Assembly (NCBI GenBank): GCA_014946745.1
Contig: JADCRD010000001.1
Coordinates: 868,001 to 932,000, forward strand
Reading direction: 5' to 3'
Source: Lysobacterales bacterium
GTDB taxonomy: Bacteria > Pseudomonadota > Gammaproteobacteria > Xanthomonadales > Xanthomonadaceae
DNA length: 64,000 nt
Positions 50,157 through 60,143 of this stretch are shown in pieces. Each line of letters opens with the position of its first letter. Within the stretch, counting starts at the first letter, position 1. Position numbers and translations under genes: made by a program. The notes under the pieces were generated by a model. It saw only the letters and a program-made list of their open reading frames with translations, made no database searches and was not told where the DNA came from.

Positions 50157-51193
50157 CAGTTCTCGCCGCCCAGCTCGGTGGCCAGCGCAGCGGCTTCGAC
50201 GCCGCGTTCGTTCAAGTAGCGCACGAACACGTCGGTGCTGCCGTGGGTGGCCAGCACGCGGCGGGCGCCGGTGGCGAGCACCGTGTCGATCAGGCCCGGC
50301 CAGTCGGCGTGGTCGCTTAGCACGAAGCCGCGATCGAAGCCGCGCCGGCGGCGGTTGCCGCGCAGGCGCATCCAGCCGGATGCAAAGCCCGTCGAGACCT
50401 GGCGGAAGCGGCGCATCCACGGCGTGCCGAGTGCGGACGGCGGCGCCAGCACCAGCTCGCCGGCGAGGTCCTTTCCTTTCGCCTGTTCGCTGACGGTTTC
50501 GGTGGGCGGCAGGGCGATTCCGGCTTCGCGGTAGATCTCCACCGCCGGCGCCATCGCGCCGTGCAGCAGGATGCGTCGCCCGCGCGCGCCGTCCAGCGCG
50601 CCGATCTCGGCCAGCAGGCGCTGCGCCTTGCCCAGCGCGTAGCAGCCCAGCACGGCGGTCTCGCCGCGCTGCGCGCAGTCGCCCCACCAGGCCAGCACGT
50701 CCGCGGCCACTTCGCTGGCCGGCCGCCAGCGATAGACGGGAAGGGCGAAGGTGGCCTCGGTGATGAAGGTGTCGCAGGGCACCACCTCGAAGCCGGTGCA
50801 GGTCGGGTCGGGGTCGCGCTTGTAGTCGCCGGAGATCACCCAGACCTCGCCGCCCTGCTCGATGCGCACCTGCGCTGAGCCCAGCACGTGGCCGGCCGGA
50901 TGCAGGCTGACCGTCGCATCGCCCAGGCGGAAGCGTTCCCCGTAGGCCACCGGCTGCAGGTTGGCGTCTTCGCCCAGGCGCCAGCGCAGCAGGGGCAGGC
51001 TGTCGGTGTGGGCGAAGTAGAGCGCGCTGCCGGCGCGGGCGTGGTCGCTGTGCGCGTGCGTGATCACCGCCCGCGGCACCGGGCGCCAGGGGTCGATGTG
51101 GAAATCGCCGGCTGCGCAGTACAGGCCGGAAGGACTGAGCTGGATCAGGGGAGGTCTGCTGGCGGTTGCAAGGCCGCCAAGAGTCTCCTGCAC
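50156..51193 (-). CDS. Ligase-associated MBL-fold DNA exonuclease
   Basis: A 345-residue metallo-beta-lactamase-fold nuclease. Metal motifs are ITHAHSDHARAG (H-x-H-x-D-H), LHPAGHVLGSAQ, VISGDYKRDPDP and FVLSDHADWPG; the family opening SGLYCAAGDFHIDPWRPVPR is present. It is the first gene of the cluster (exonuclease, ligase, helicase, PdeM). No ATG is available near the conserved N-terminus; GTG at 51193 (VQETLGGLATASRPPLIQLS) is the best start but not certain. The cluster members together are thought to process and re-seal damaged DNA ends. Confidence 0.92.
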   Translation of the reverse strand: MQETLGGLATASRPPLIQLSPSGLYCAAGDFHIDPWRPVPRAVITHAHSDHARAGSALYFAHTDSLPLLRWRLGEDANLQPVAYGERFRLGDATVSLHPAGHVLGSAQVRIEQGGEVWVISGDYKRDPDPTCTGFEVVPCDTFITEATFALPVYRWRPASEVAADVLAWWGDCAQRGETAVLGCYALGKAQRLLAEIGALDGARGRRILLHGAMAPAVEIYREAGIALPPTETVSEQAKGKDLAGELVLAPPSALGTPWMRRFRQVSTGFASGWMRLRGNRRRRGFDRGFVLSDHADWPGLIDTVLATGARRVLATHGSTDVFVRYLNERGVEAAALATELGGEN

Positions 51194-51347
51194 GGCGTGT
51201 AGCAAAGGACAAGCGAGTGTCCGGCGCGGTCCGGAGTTCGACGGGCTGGGTGCGAGCGTGAACACGCTTCGGATGCGCTTGACATCACACTTCTTTGGGG
51301 CTGGCGGGTAGAATCGCGACCTCGCATCTCCACTGTCTGTCACCTGC

Positions 51348-53717
51348 ATGCCCGCACTGCTGGAAACGCTCTTGGCCGTGCTGTTGTGTCTGGGCGTGGC
51401 GTTTCTTCCGCCGTGGCTGGTGGTGCTGATCTGGCTGGGCGCGCTGGGGGCCTTCGCGCTCAGCTTCGCGATCGAGCGTCGCGGCCACGGTCGCGCACCG
51501 CATTTCCCGCGCGCGCTGTCGGGCCTGATGCCGCTGTCGCTGGCGATCAGCCTGGCGATCTGGGCCTGGCCCATCGTCGGGCCCTGGCTGGCCCTGCCCT
51601 TGGCGCTGGCCGCGCTCATGCTCGGCGTGCTGCTGCACGGTCGGGTGTTCCGCCGCATGCTGCGGCCGCGGGCGGAGCTTGCCGCGCGCTATCCCTTTAC
51701 CAGCGAGCACGCCCTGAATGGCCCGGGCGGCCACGTGTGGTCGCGCCTGCCGGGCAGCGGGCTGCGTTTCCGAATGGTGCCGGGTGCCAAGCCCAGATCC
51801 TCGCAGCCGCAGGGCTGCACCTGGGTGTTCGAGGACGGCCATGTGCTGGAGGGTCGCGACCGCAGCCTGCATGTCTCTCGCGATGGCCGCTGGCTGGTGG
51901 TGCGCAGCCTGCGCAATGGCGGCGTGCTCGCGCTGGATCGGCAGGCGGCGCGTCGTCTGTACTGGACGGATGGGGCGGCCCTGTGGGAGCAGATCGAGGC
52001 CTCCGAGCGCTGGCCGAAATCGATCGAGCAGTGGCGCCCGCTCGCCACTCAGGACGAACCGCTGCAGCTGCGCTTCGGCCTGTGGCTGAGCGAGGCCGAG
52101 GTTCAGCGCGCTGCGCCCGAGCGCATCGAAATTCCAGATCCGCAGGGTCGACCGCGGCTCGCTTTTGTCGCCCAGCGCGAACCCTCGCGCGTGGCCGAGG
52201 CTCTGCAGCCCATGGCCTACGCGCTGCAGCCGCGCTACGAGGCGCAGCTCGATCGCGCAGTGCTGCCCTTCACGGTATCGGGCCCCGACTGTGCGGTCTG
52301 GCGGGCGGATGGCGAGGCCCTGCTGCTGGTGCCGGACGATGGCGCAGGCGCGTGGCTGTACGAGGACGGTCAATCGCCGCGTCGCCTCGCCCTGCGCTGG
52401 GACGTCAAGCATGGGCACCCCGCGCTCAGCCTGGGCCGCGTGCGCGCGTTGGACGCGCGCCGCGTCGGCATCGAGCTGAAGCAGGCGCTGCCGGCGTCGA
52501 GCTACCCGCAGCCCTGGGACGCGAGCAGTATCGAGGCCGGTCAGCGGGTGGGCGGCAGCCTGGCCTGGATCTCACCGCTGCCGGACGGCGCGTCGAGCGT
52601 GCGCGAAGTCGAGCCACCCGGCGAGTGCATGCTGTGGCTTCCGCTCGATGACCTGGCCGACAGCGGGGGCCGCGCGGAAGTTGAAAGCCTCGGGCCGGGC
52701 GGGCACGTCGCGCTGTTCCAACGCCAGGCCGAGGGTTGCTGGCGCTGTCGTCTGGACGGCGAAACGCTGTCCTTCAGCCCGCTCTCGCTGCTGCATATCT
52801 GGAGCGACGACGGCCGTCATCTGGTGCTGCAGCCGGCGGTGCCTGAGGGCGCAGTGGCCGAAAGCTGCGTGGTGGTCGATTGCACGAATCGCGCCCTGCT
52901 GGCGGGGCGGGTGCAGGGCTTCGAGCTGCGCCCGGTCGCCATGGTCGGCGGCGTGCTGCAGGTGCGGCAGGTGCTGGGACGTGCGCACGTGCCCGGCGGC
53001 GCCTTGAGCGGTGGGCCGCCTGAAGCGACAGGCGCAGCCGCGTTCCTGCAGCCGCGCCGCAATCAGTGGCTGCGCCTCAGCTGCGAGCGCTATGCGGTGG
53101 CGGCCAGCGGCGACGCCATGCACGGCCCGCTGCCGCGTTCGGTGCAGGCTCGCGTTTCGCCCTCGCCTTTGGCTGCCTTCGATCTCGTCTATCCCGGCCC
53201 GATGGGGCAGTGGGCCTACATCGAGGGCGCGCGCGGCCGCTACGACGATGCCGGGCCGCGCCCGCAGGACGCGCGCTTCGGGGCGCTGGCCTGCACGCGC
53301 GGCGGGCTGGCCTGTGCGGGCCTGAGCCCGGCCATGGTGTGGTCGGCCGATGGTCGCTGGCTGGTGCTGGTGCATGCGCCAGACGCCCAGCTGCCGACCT
53401 GGACCCCCTGGCTGCTCGACACCGAGAACGAGGTGCTGCATCGCCCGCGCGCCGACGACGCCGGCCACGCCGCGCTGCCGGGCCTGCCCTTCTTTCTCGG
53501 CTTTCACAGCGGCAGCGCACGCTTCGAGTGGTGCGAGCACCCGTGGTGGACGCCGGGTACGCCGCGGCGCAGCGGCGTGCTGGTGCTGGAGTCCCTGCTG
53601 GCGCGCTATGCGCGCGTGGCCCTGGTCGAGGCCGGGGGCCTGCGCGTGCCGCCGGAGCAGGCCGAGGCCTGTGACTGGCGCGGGCTGGCGCGGCGCGCGG
53701 CGCGCGCTTCGGCGTGA
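51348..53717 (+). CDS. Unknown membrane protein with propeller-like repeats
   Basis: A 789-residue protein that I do not recognise. Residues 1-95 contain three to four hydrophobic helices (LLAVLLCLGVAFLPPWLVVL, LSLAISLAIWAWPIVGPWLA). The remainder looks soluble and beta-rich with recurring W-x-x-D-G-R/E-x-L-x-L motifs (HVSRDGRWLVVRSL, VWRADGEALLLVPD, IWSDDGRHLVLQ, VWSADGRWLVLVHA), suggesting a degenerate beta-propeller in the periplasm or cytoplasm. Its stop overlaps the methyltransferase start (GTGA), so they are probably translated together. The neighbour on the other side is the divergent repair cluster. Function unknown. Confidence 0.75.
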   Translation: MPALLETLLAVLLCLGVAFLPPWLVVLIWLGALGAFALSFAIERRGHGRAPHFPRALSGLMPLSLAISLAIWAWPIVGPWLALPLALAALMLGVLLHGRVFRRMLRPRAELAARYPFTSEHALNGPGGHVWSRLPGSGLRFRMVPGAKPRSSQPQGCTWVFEDGHVLEGRDRSLHVSRDGRWLVVRSLRNGGVLALDRQAARRLYWTDGAALWEQIEASERWPKSIEQWRPLATQDEPLQLRFGLWLSEAEVQRAAPERIEIPDPQGRPRLAFVAQREPSRVAEALQPMAYALQPRYEAQLDRAVLPFTVSGPDCAVWRADGEALLLVPDDGAGAWLYEDGQSPRRLALRWDVKHGHPALSLGRVRALDARRVGIELKQALPASSYPQPWDASSIEAGQRVGGSLAWISPLPDGASSVREVEPPGECMLWLPLDDLADSGGRAEVESLGPGGHVALFQRQAEGCWRCRLDGETLSFSPLSLLHIWSDDGRHLVLQPAVPEGAVAESCVVVDCTNRALLAGRVQGFELRPVAMVGGVLQVRQVLGRAHVPGGALSGGPPEATGAAAFLQPRRNQWLRLSCERYAVAASGDAMHGPLPRSVQARVSPSPLAAFDLVYPGPMGQWAYIEGARGRYDDAGPRPQDARFGALACTRGGLACAGLSPAMVWSADGRWLVLVHAPDAQLPTWTPWLLDTENEVLHRPRADDAGHAALPGLPFFLGFHSGSARFEWCEHPWWTPGTPRRSGVLVLESLLARYARVALVEAGGLRVPPEQAEACDWRGLARRAARASA

Positions 53718-54388
53718 TCGTCGTGCACGGCTCGCGCGCGTGGCCCGGGGCACGCTGTCCGCTGTGTGGTGACGCCACGCCTCTCGCTTTGCCCGAGGTG
53801 CGCGGCCGCGCCTACGCCGAGTGCGGCCTCTGCGGCCTGTCCTTCATGCGCCCCAGCGATTGGCCCAGCGCCGAGCGCGCGCGCGCCGAGTACGGGCTGC
53901 ACCACAACGCGATCGACGATGCCGGCTACCGGCGCTTTCTGGATCGACTCGCCGCACCGCTGTGCGCGCGCATCGCGCCGGCGGCGCGTGGCCTCGACTA
54001 CGGCTGCGGGCCGGGCCCGGCGCTGGTGGCGATGCTGCGCGAGCGCGGTTTCGACTGTCTGGGCTACGACCCCCTCTTCGCCGCGCATCCCGAGCGCCTG
54101 CAGGCGCGCTACGACTTCGTCTGCTGCACCGAGGTGGCAGAGCACTTCACCGATCCGAGCGCCGAGTTCGCGCGCCTGCGGGGGCTGCTGGCGCCCGGCG
54201 GCTGGCTGGCGCTGATGACGCAGTGGCGTCGCGACGATCACGCCTTCGACCAGTGGCGCTACGTGCACGATCCGACCCACGTGGCCTTCTATCGCGAGCG
54301 CAGCCTGCGCTGGATTGCCGATCGGCTGGGCCTGGCCTTCGAGAGCCCGGCGCCCAACGTGTGCCTGATGCGCGCGCCCGCGGTTTGA
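53714..54388 (+). CDS. SAM-dependent methyltransferase with N-terminal zinc ribbon
   Basis: A 224-residue class-I methyltransferase-like protein (Methyltransf_23 type). Residues about 15-44 form a four-Cys ribbon (CPLCG...CGLCG) as found in several sugar or RNA methyltransferases. GLDYGCGPGPALVAMLRERG is the SAM-binding loop, followed by VCCTEVAEHFTDP and LLAPGGWLALMTQW. The substrate is not evident. It begins at a GTG overlapping the upstream stop by 4 bp; no separate promoter is visible. Confidence 0.85.
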   Translation: MIVVHGSRAWPGARCPLCGDATPLALPEVRGRAYAECGLCGLSFMRPSDWPSAERARAEYGLHHNAIDDAGYRRFLDRLAAPLCARIAPAARGLDYGCGPGPALVAMLRERGFDCLGYDPLFAAHPERLQARYDFVCCTEVAEHFTDPSAEFARLRGLLAPGGWLALMTQWRRDDHAFDQWRYVHDPTHVAFYRERSLRWIADRLGLAFESPAPNVCLMRAPAV

Positions 54389-54475
54389 GCGGGCGGACAC
54401 CGCAGAAGAGCCGAGTCGGCACGCAAGCTGCTGCGCTGGGCGGACGTCGCGGCCGCCGGCACGTCTCTGGGTTTG

Positions 54476-54640
54476 CCGCGGACGCGCACTGCCCCGTCAA
54501 CGTGTTGATTGGCGCAGTCACCTCGCTGGCCGGCGAGGGCACGCCGGAGCTGCTGATGGAGGCCGCCGATCGCCATCTGTACGCGGCCAAGGCGCAGGGC
54601 TGCAATCGGGTGGTCGATACGCCGGGCGGCAGCGCCGATG
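54476..54640 (+). pseudogene. GGDEF-domain remnant
   Basis: A relic of the C-terminus of a diguanylate cyclase: VNVLIGAVTSLAGEGTPELL then MEAADRHLYAAKAQGCNRVV matches the end of GGDEF domains (I-G-V-A-x-x ... L-L-x-x-A-D-x-A-L-Y-x-A-K-x-x-G-x-N-x-V). No start codon, GGDEF motif or upstream domain remains. It lies in the 356-bp gap between the methyltransferase gene and valS. Confidence 0.6.
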
Positions 54641-54744
54641 CTGTGGCCCTGCCTGCCTGCCTGCCGGCGACGACGCCGCGACGGGCTGAACGCAGGTGCA
54701 TCGCTGGCGCGGCAGGCGGCCAGCGATGCCCGCGCAGCGAAGGA

Positions 54745-57573
54745 CTACAGCCGCGCGCGCTGGGCGGCGAGGCCTTTCAACTGGGCGCTGAAATCGGCGA
54801 TGCGCTGGCGCTCCTGCGCGACGACTTCCGGCGGCGCATTGGCGACGAAGTTGGCGTTGCCGAGCTTGCCCTCGCACTTGGCGATCTCGCCCTGCAGGCG
54901 CTTGATCTCCTTGTCGAGACGCGCGCGCTCGGCGTCGAGATCGACCAGGCCTTCGAGCGGGATCAGCAGGGTCAGCTCGCCGAGCACGGCGGGTGCGGCG
55001 GCGGGTGCGTCCGCTTCGCTCGCCAGCCAGGTCTGCGATTCAAGCTTGCAGAGGAAGGCGATCTGCCGGCCGAAGCGTTCAAAGCGCGAACGGTCCGCGG
55101 CATCGCCACCGGCCAGCAGCAGGGGCACGGGCTTGCCGGGCGAGAGCTGCAGCTCGCTGCGGATCTGGCGCAGCGCGCTGACGACCTTTTTCAGCCACTC
55201 GATGTCGGCCTCGGACTGCGCGTAGTCGCTGCCGGCGCCGGCCTCGGGATAGCGGACGCGGCTGATGCTGTCGGCGCCGCGGCCCAGCTTGGGCGCCACG
55301 TGCTGCCAGATCTCCTCCGTCACGAACGGGATCAGCGGGTGCAGGGCGCGCAGCAGGGTTTCCAGCACGTGCAGCAGGGTGTGGCGGGTGCTGCGGGCGG
55401 CGTCAGCGTCATCGCCATTGAGCGCCGGCTTGGCCAGCTCGACGAACCAGTCGCAGAACTCGTTCCAGGCGAACTCGTATATGGCCTGCGAGGCCAGATC
55501 AAAACGATAGCCCGCGAACTGCGCGTGCACCTCGGCGACCATGCGATCGAGCCGCGCCAGGATCCAGCGCTCAGCGTCGGTGCGCGGATTGGGCTGGCCT
55601 TCGAAGCTGGCCTCGCCGACATTCATCAGCACGAAGCGCGCGGCGTTCCACAGCTTGTTGCAGAAGTTCTTGTAGCCCTCGCAGCGGTTCAGATCGAACT
55701 TGATGTCGCGACCGTGGGTGGCGAGGCTGGCGAAGGTGAAGCGCAGCGCGTCGGCGCCGAAGGCGGGGATGCCCTCCGGGAACTCCTTGCGCGTGGCCTT
55801 CTCGATCTTCGGCGCGTCCTGCGGCTTCATGAGCCCGCTGGTGCGCTTGGCGACAAGATCATCGGCGCTGATGCCGTCGATCAGGTCGATCGGGTCGAGC
55901 ACATTGCCCTTCGACTTCGACATCTTCTGGCCCTGCGCATCGCGCACCAGGCCGGTGATGTAGACGTGCTTGAACGGGATCTGGCCGGTGAAGTGGTCGG
56001 TCATCATCACCATCCGGGCGACCCAGAAGAAGATGATGTCGAAGCCCGTCACCAGCACCGAGGACGGCAGATAGCGATCGAAACCGCGCTCGGCCATCGC
56101 TGACGCATCCGGCCAGCCTTGGGTCGAGAACGGCCACAGCGCCGAGCTGAACCAGGTTTCCAGCACATCCTTGTCCCGGCATAGGGTGGGTCTTGACCCA
56201 CCGTTCTCGGCCGCGACCTTGGTGTACGCCTCTTCCTCCGACCGCGCCACAACGATGTTGCCCGCCTCGTCGTACCAGGCCGGAATGCGGTGACCCCACC
56301 AGAGCTGACGGCTGATGCACCAGTCCTGGATGTTTTCCATCCAGTGGCGATAGGTGTTGATCCAGTTCGGCGGCACAAACTCGATGCTGCCGTTCTCGAC
56401 CAGCTCCAAGCCGCGCTTGCCCAGTGTGTCCATGCGCACGAACCACTGGTCGGTGAGGTAAGGCTCGATCACCTGACCGGTGCGGTCGCCACGCGGCACC
56501 ATCAACTTGTGCTTCTTCTCCTCCAGCAGCCAGCCCTCGGCTTCGAGGTCGGCGAGCACGATCTTGCGCGCGGCGAAGCGGTCGAGGCCGCGGTACTTCT
56601 CCGGAGCGACGTCGTTCACCGCCGCGTCGTCGGTGAAGATATTGATCATCGGCAGGCCATGCCGCTGGCCCACCGCATAGTCATTGAAGTCATGCGCCGG
56701 CGTGACCTTGACGCAGCCGGTGCCAAACGCCTTGTCGACATAGGCATCCGCGATGATCGGGATCTCGCGGTTCGACAGCGGCAGGCGCACGGTCTTGCCG
56801 ATCAGGCTCACGTAGCGCGCGTCTTCCGGATGCACCATCACCGCGGTGTCGCCGAGCATGGTCTCGGGGCGGGTGGTGGCGACGACCAGGTAGTCGCGGG
56901 TCTCACGCAGGGTTTCGACGCCCTCGGCGTCGACCTCGACGTGCTCGTAGCGGACGCCGTCCGCCAGCGGGTAGCGGATCGACCACAGCCGGCCTTCCTC
57001 TTCCTCGCTGACCACTTCGAGGTCGGAGATCGCGGTCTTCAGCACCGGGTCCCAGTTGACCAGCTTCTTGCCGCGGTAGATCAGGCCCTGCTCGTAGAGC
57101 TTGACGAAGCACTCGATCACCGCCGCCGACGGCATATCGTCCATCGTGAACACGCTGCGCGACCAGTCGCCGGAAGTGCCCATGCGGCGCATCTGCCGCT
57201 CGATGGTGTCGCCCGACTCTTGCTTCCAGGCCCACACGCGCTCGATGAAGCCGTCGCGGCCCAGGCTGTCGCGCGTTTCGCCCTTACCTTCAAGCGCGAG
57301 ATTGCGGCTGACCACCATCTCGGTGGCGATGCCGGCGTGGTCGGTGCCCATCTGCCACAGGGTGTCGAAGCCGCGCATGCGGTGGTAGCGCACCAGCGTG
57401 TCCATCAGGGTGTGCTGGAACGCATGGCCCATGTGCAGGGTGCCGGTGACGTTCGGCGGCGGCAGCAGGATGCTGTAGGCCGGGCCGGTGCCGCTCGGCA
57501 TGAAGCAGCCGCTGGCCTCCCAGCGTGCGTACCAGCTCGATTCGAAGTCCTGCGGGTTGAAGCTCTTGTCCAT
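54745..57573 (-). CDS. valS: Valyl-tRNA synthetase with in-frame palindrome
   Basis: A 942-residue class-I synthetase that charges tRNA-Val. HIGH-type motif [13 protein letters not shown] in QKMSKSKGN, editing-domain block [26 protein letters not shown]-like [12 protein letters not shown] and a C-terminal coiled coil ([20 protein letters not shown]) are all present. Between YTKVAAEN and RDKDVLETW lies GGSRPTLC (residues 458-465), encoded by a full copy of the window's palindrome (56180-56203). The insertion is in frame in a variable surface segment, so the enzyme should stay active. The ATG at 57573 is the family start. Confidence 0.97.
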   Translation of the reverse strand: MDKSFNPQDFESSWYARWEASGCFMPSGTGPAYSILLPPPNVTGTLHMGHAFQHTLMDTLVRYHRMRGFDTLWQMGTDHAGIATEMVVSRNLALEGKGETRDSLGRDGFIERVWAWKQESGDTIERQMRRMGTSGDWSRSVFTMDDMPSAAVIECFVKLYEQGLIYRGKKLVNWDPVLKTAISDLEVVSEEEEGRLWSIRYPLADGVRYEHVEVDAEGVETLRETRDYLVVATTRPETMLGDTAVMVHPEDARYVSLIGKTVRLPLSNREIPIIADAYVDKAFGTGCVKVTPAHDFNDYAVGQRHGLPMINIFTDDAAVNDVAPEKYRGLDRFAARKIVLADLEAEGWLLEEKKHKLMVPRGDRTGQVIEPYLTDQWFVRMDTLGKRGLELVENGSIEFVPPNWINTYRHWMENIQDWCISRQLWWGHRIPAWYDEAGNIVVARSEEEAYTKVAAENGGSRPTLCRDKDVLETWFSSALWPFSTQGWPDASAMAERGFDRYLPSSVLVTGFDIIFFWVARMVMMTDHFTGQIPFKHVYITGLVRDAQGQKMSKSKGNVLDPIDLIDGISADDLVAKRTSGLMKPQDAPKIEKATRKEFPEGIPAFGADALRFTFASLATHGRDIKFDLNRCEGYKNFCNKLWNAARFVLMNVGEASFEGQPNPRTDAERWILARLDRMVAEVHAQFAGYRFDLASQAIYEFAWNEFCDWFVELAKPALNGDDADAARSTRHTLLHVLETLLRALHPLIPFVTEEIWQHVAPKLGRGADSISRVRYPEAGAGSDYAQSEADIEWLKKVVSALRQIRSELQLSPGKPVPLLLAGGDAADRSRFERFGRQIAFLCKLESQTWLASEADAPAAAPAVLGELTLLIPLEGLVDLDAERARLDKEIKRLQGEIAKCEGKLGNANFVANAPPEVVAQERQRIADFSAQLKGLAAQRARL
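56180..56203 (-). repeat. Palindrome copy inside valS
   Basis: CATAG followed by GGTGGGTCTTGACCCACC on the plus strand, identical to the core of the pot-operon array. On the coding strand it supplies codons for GGSRPTL and the start of Cys465. The length (24 bp) preserves the reading frame. Confidence 0.95.
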
Positions 57574-57865
57574 GCGCGCGTTCGATGGGGCCGACTGCGC
57601 AAACCTGCGCGCGGCGCCCGCTCCGGGGTCGAAAGGGGGTGGCAATTGTAGGCGACCGGGCTGGGCCAGCGGCACGGTCGACAGCGGACGCCTCAATCCG
57701 CCCCACCCGCAGGCCGAACGCAGCGAGGCGCCGGCCTGCCATCCAAACTTCAAGCGTCTGCCATGCCGATGACACGGCGCTTGCGCAATCGGCCGCGAGC
57801 ATGGCGGGTGAAGTCGAACGGCGCCGCGCCTTCGGCTTCGCCTCATTTCTTGCCGGAGCGCACCC

Positions 57866-59911
57866 ATGCACTTTCTCCAGCGCCGCCCTGCGCGGCTGTC
57901 TGCTCTTGTCTCAAGTCTGTGTCTGAGCCTCGCTGCAGCGCTGGCCGCACCCCTCGTCCCGGTCGAGTCAGCGCAGGCGGCGCGCGAGGGCGAGTGCGAC
58001 ATCAACCCCTTCCCCGACAACAACCCGGGCCCCGGCAGCCTGCGCCGGCTGCGCCCGATCGAGCCGCCCGATCTCTCGACCTATGTGGTCAACCGCTCGA
58101 TGGCGATCGCCTTGGGCAAGGCCCTGTTCTGGGACATGCAGGTCGGCAGTGACGGTGTGCAGGCCTGCGCCAGCTGTCACTTCCGCGCGGGTGCGGATCC
58201 GCGCTCGGTCAACCAGATCGCCACCGGTGGCCTCGACACCGCGCAGACCAGCTTCGAGTTGGCCGGCCCCAACCACGCCCTGCGGCCTGCCGATTTTCCG
58301 CTGCATGCGCTGGCTGATCCGAACAACCGGTTCTCCCCGCTGCTGCGTTCGGTGGATGACGTGGTGTCCTCGCAGGGCATGGAGCTGAACCGCTTCGAAG
58401 GCGCCGACCGCGGCGCCAGCGCCGATCGCGGCAGCCCGCTGGCGGACCCGGTCTACCAGGTGCACGGCGCCAACGTGCGGCGGGTGGAGCCGCGCAACAC
58501 GCCGACGGTCATCAATGCGGCCTTTGCCCGCCGCTCGTTCTGGGACGGTCGCGCCGACCCCGTGTTCAACGGCGTCAACGAGCACGGGGTTCGCGATCCC
58601 GCGGCGCGAGTGGTGCGCGCGGATCAGCCGCAGGCCCCGCAGTTCGTGCAGGTGCGCATCGAGCCCGGGGCGATGGCCTCGCAGGCGGTGGCGCCCTTGG
58701 GCAGCGATTTCGAGATGTCGTTCCGCGGCCGTCGATTCCTGGACGCCGGTCGCCGCCTCGCCAGCGCGGTGCCGCTGGCGCGGCAGAACGTGGCCTGGGA
58801 TGACAGCGCGCTGCGTGGCCTCACCCACAGCACTCCGGCGCAGCAGCGTCCCGGTTTGACCCTGCGCTACGAAGCCCTGATCAAGGCCGCCTTTCATCCG
58901 CGCTGGTGGAACTCGACCCGCATCGTGCAGGTGGCCAGCGACGGCAGCCGCAGCCTGCGCGCGCACCCGGGTCGGCCGCTGCGCGACAACGAGTACAGCG
59001 TCCTCGAGTACAACTTCTCGCTGTTCTTCGGGCTGGCGATCCAGCTGTACGAGAACACGCTGATCTCCGACGACGCGCCCATCGATCGCTACTTCGAGGG
59101 TCAGCAGGGCGCGCTCACCGCCGCCCAGCTGCGCGGCATGGCGCTGTTCACCAGCGAGACTGCGCCCACCGCCTGTGCGGCCTGCCATGCCGGCGCCGAA
59201 TTCACCAACGCCTCGCTGCGCATCCTGCAGGGCGCCGAAGGCGAGCCCGGCGAGATCATCGAGCGCATGTTGAACGGTGAGTGCGAGACGGTGCTGTACG
59301 ACCAGAGCTTCTACAACATCGGCGTGCGCCCGACGTGGGAAGACATCGGCCTCGGCGCGCGCGACCCCTTCGGAAACCCGCTGGCGGTGTCCGAGCTGTT
59401 GACCATGGACCCGGCCCAGGTGGCCAGCCCGGAGCTGCTGGCGCAGGCCTATCCGAACATCGCCAACCCGCCGATCGCGCGCGGTGAGCGCACGTCCACC
59501 ATGGGCGCCTTCAAGGTGCCGAGCCTGCGCAACGTCGAGCTGACTGCCCCTTACTTCCACAACGGCGGCGAGCTGAGCCTGCGCGACGCGGTGCGCTTCT
59601 ACAACCGCGGCGGCAACTTCCGCGAGGCCAACGTGCAGTTCATCGATTTCGAAATCGGCGCGCTGGGGCTCAGCGAGGCGCAGATCGACGACATCGTGGC
59701 CTTCTTGAAGGCGCTCACCGACGAGCGCGTGCGTCGACGCAGCGCGCCCTTTGATCATCCGCAGCTGTTCGTGCCGGATGGCGCGCAGCGCAGCGCGGAG
59801 GGCAGCGTGGTCCGTGACGCCGACGGCAGCGCCCGCGATCGCATGCGCGAGATCCCGGCCGTGGGACGCCAGGGCGGGGCGCCGCTGCCCGGGTTCCTCG
59901 AAGGCCTCTAG
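57866..59911 (+). CDS. Di-haem cytochrome c peroxidase-family protein
   Basis: A 681-residue exported protein with signal peptide ([20 protein letters not shown]). Two c-type haem sites occur: CASCH in [18 protein letters not shown] and CAACH in [16 protein letters not shown]. The N-terminal half includes [20 protein letters not shown], and [20 protein letters not shown] lies near the C-terminus, both typical of the CcpA/MauG superfamily. The spacing between haems (about 340 residues) is longer than in classical CCP, as in the large MauG-like group. Likely a periplasmic redox enzyme; the substrate is unknown. A 13-bp hairpin follows the gene. Confidence 0.9.
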   Translation: MHFLQRRPARLSALVSSLCLSLAAALAAPLVPVESAQAAREGECDINPFPDNNPGPGSLRRLRPIEPPDLSTYVVNRSMAIALGKALFWDMQVGSDGVQACASCHFRAGADPRSVNQIATGGLDTAQTSFELAGPNHALRPADFPLHALADPNNRFSPLLRSVDDVVSSQGMELNRFEGADRGASADRGSPLADPVYQVHGANVRRVEPRNTPTVINAAFARRSFWDGRADPVFNGVNEHGVRDPAARVVRADQPQAPQFVQVRIEPGAMASQAVAPLGSDFEMSFRGRRFLDAGRRLASAVPLARQNVAWDDSALRGLTHSTPAQQRPGLTLRYEALIKAAFHPRWWNSTRIVQVASDGSRSLRAHPGRPLRDNEYSVLEYNFSLFFGLAIQLYENTLISDDAPIDRYFEGQQGALTAAQLRGMALFTSETAPTACAACHAGAEFTNASLRILQGAEGEPGEIIERMLNGECETVLYDQSFYNIGVRPTWEDIGLGARDPFGNPLAVSELLTMDPAQVASPELLAQAYPNIANPPIARGERTSTMGAFKVPSLRNVELTAPYFHNGGELSLRDAVRFYNRGGNFREANVQFIDFEIGALGLSEAQIDDIVAFLKALTDERVRRRSAPFDHPQLFVPDGAQRSAEGSVVRDADGSARDRMREIPAVGRQGGAPLPGFLEGL

Positions 59912-59920
59912 CCGCTCTAT

Positions 59921-59951
59921 TCGAACGACTCCCTTCCCGGGAGTCGTTCGA
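59921..59951. terminator. Hairpin after the di-haem peroxidase gene
   Basis: A perfect 13-bp stem (TCGAACGACTCCC / GGGAGTCGTTCGA) with loop TTCCC, 9 bp past the stop codon and between convergent genes. It lacks a T run but is well placed as a bidirectional terminator. The rest of 59952-60143 shows no gene. Confidence 0.7.
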
Positions 59952-60143
59952 GTCGGCGTTCCGGGGGCCGTGCGGCCTCTCGGCGAAGCCATCGCCCATG
60001 CGCTTGCTGTGTCGGCGCAGCCCTCCTTCGCCGGGCTAGCCTGGCGAAGGCTTGGACTCGTCGGCGTTGTCGCGCGCCAAGGCAGGCGCGCTCGCTGATC
60101 GAGCGCGTCCGCGTCGCTGAGTGCAGAGCACCCGGATCTGCGC

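Noticed and set aside
59952-60143. Fourth member of the convergent repeat family
   Set aside because: Only GGCGCGCTCGCTGATC resembles the others; the hairpins and other blocks are missing.
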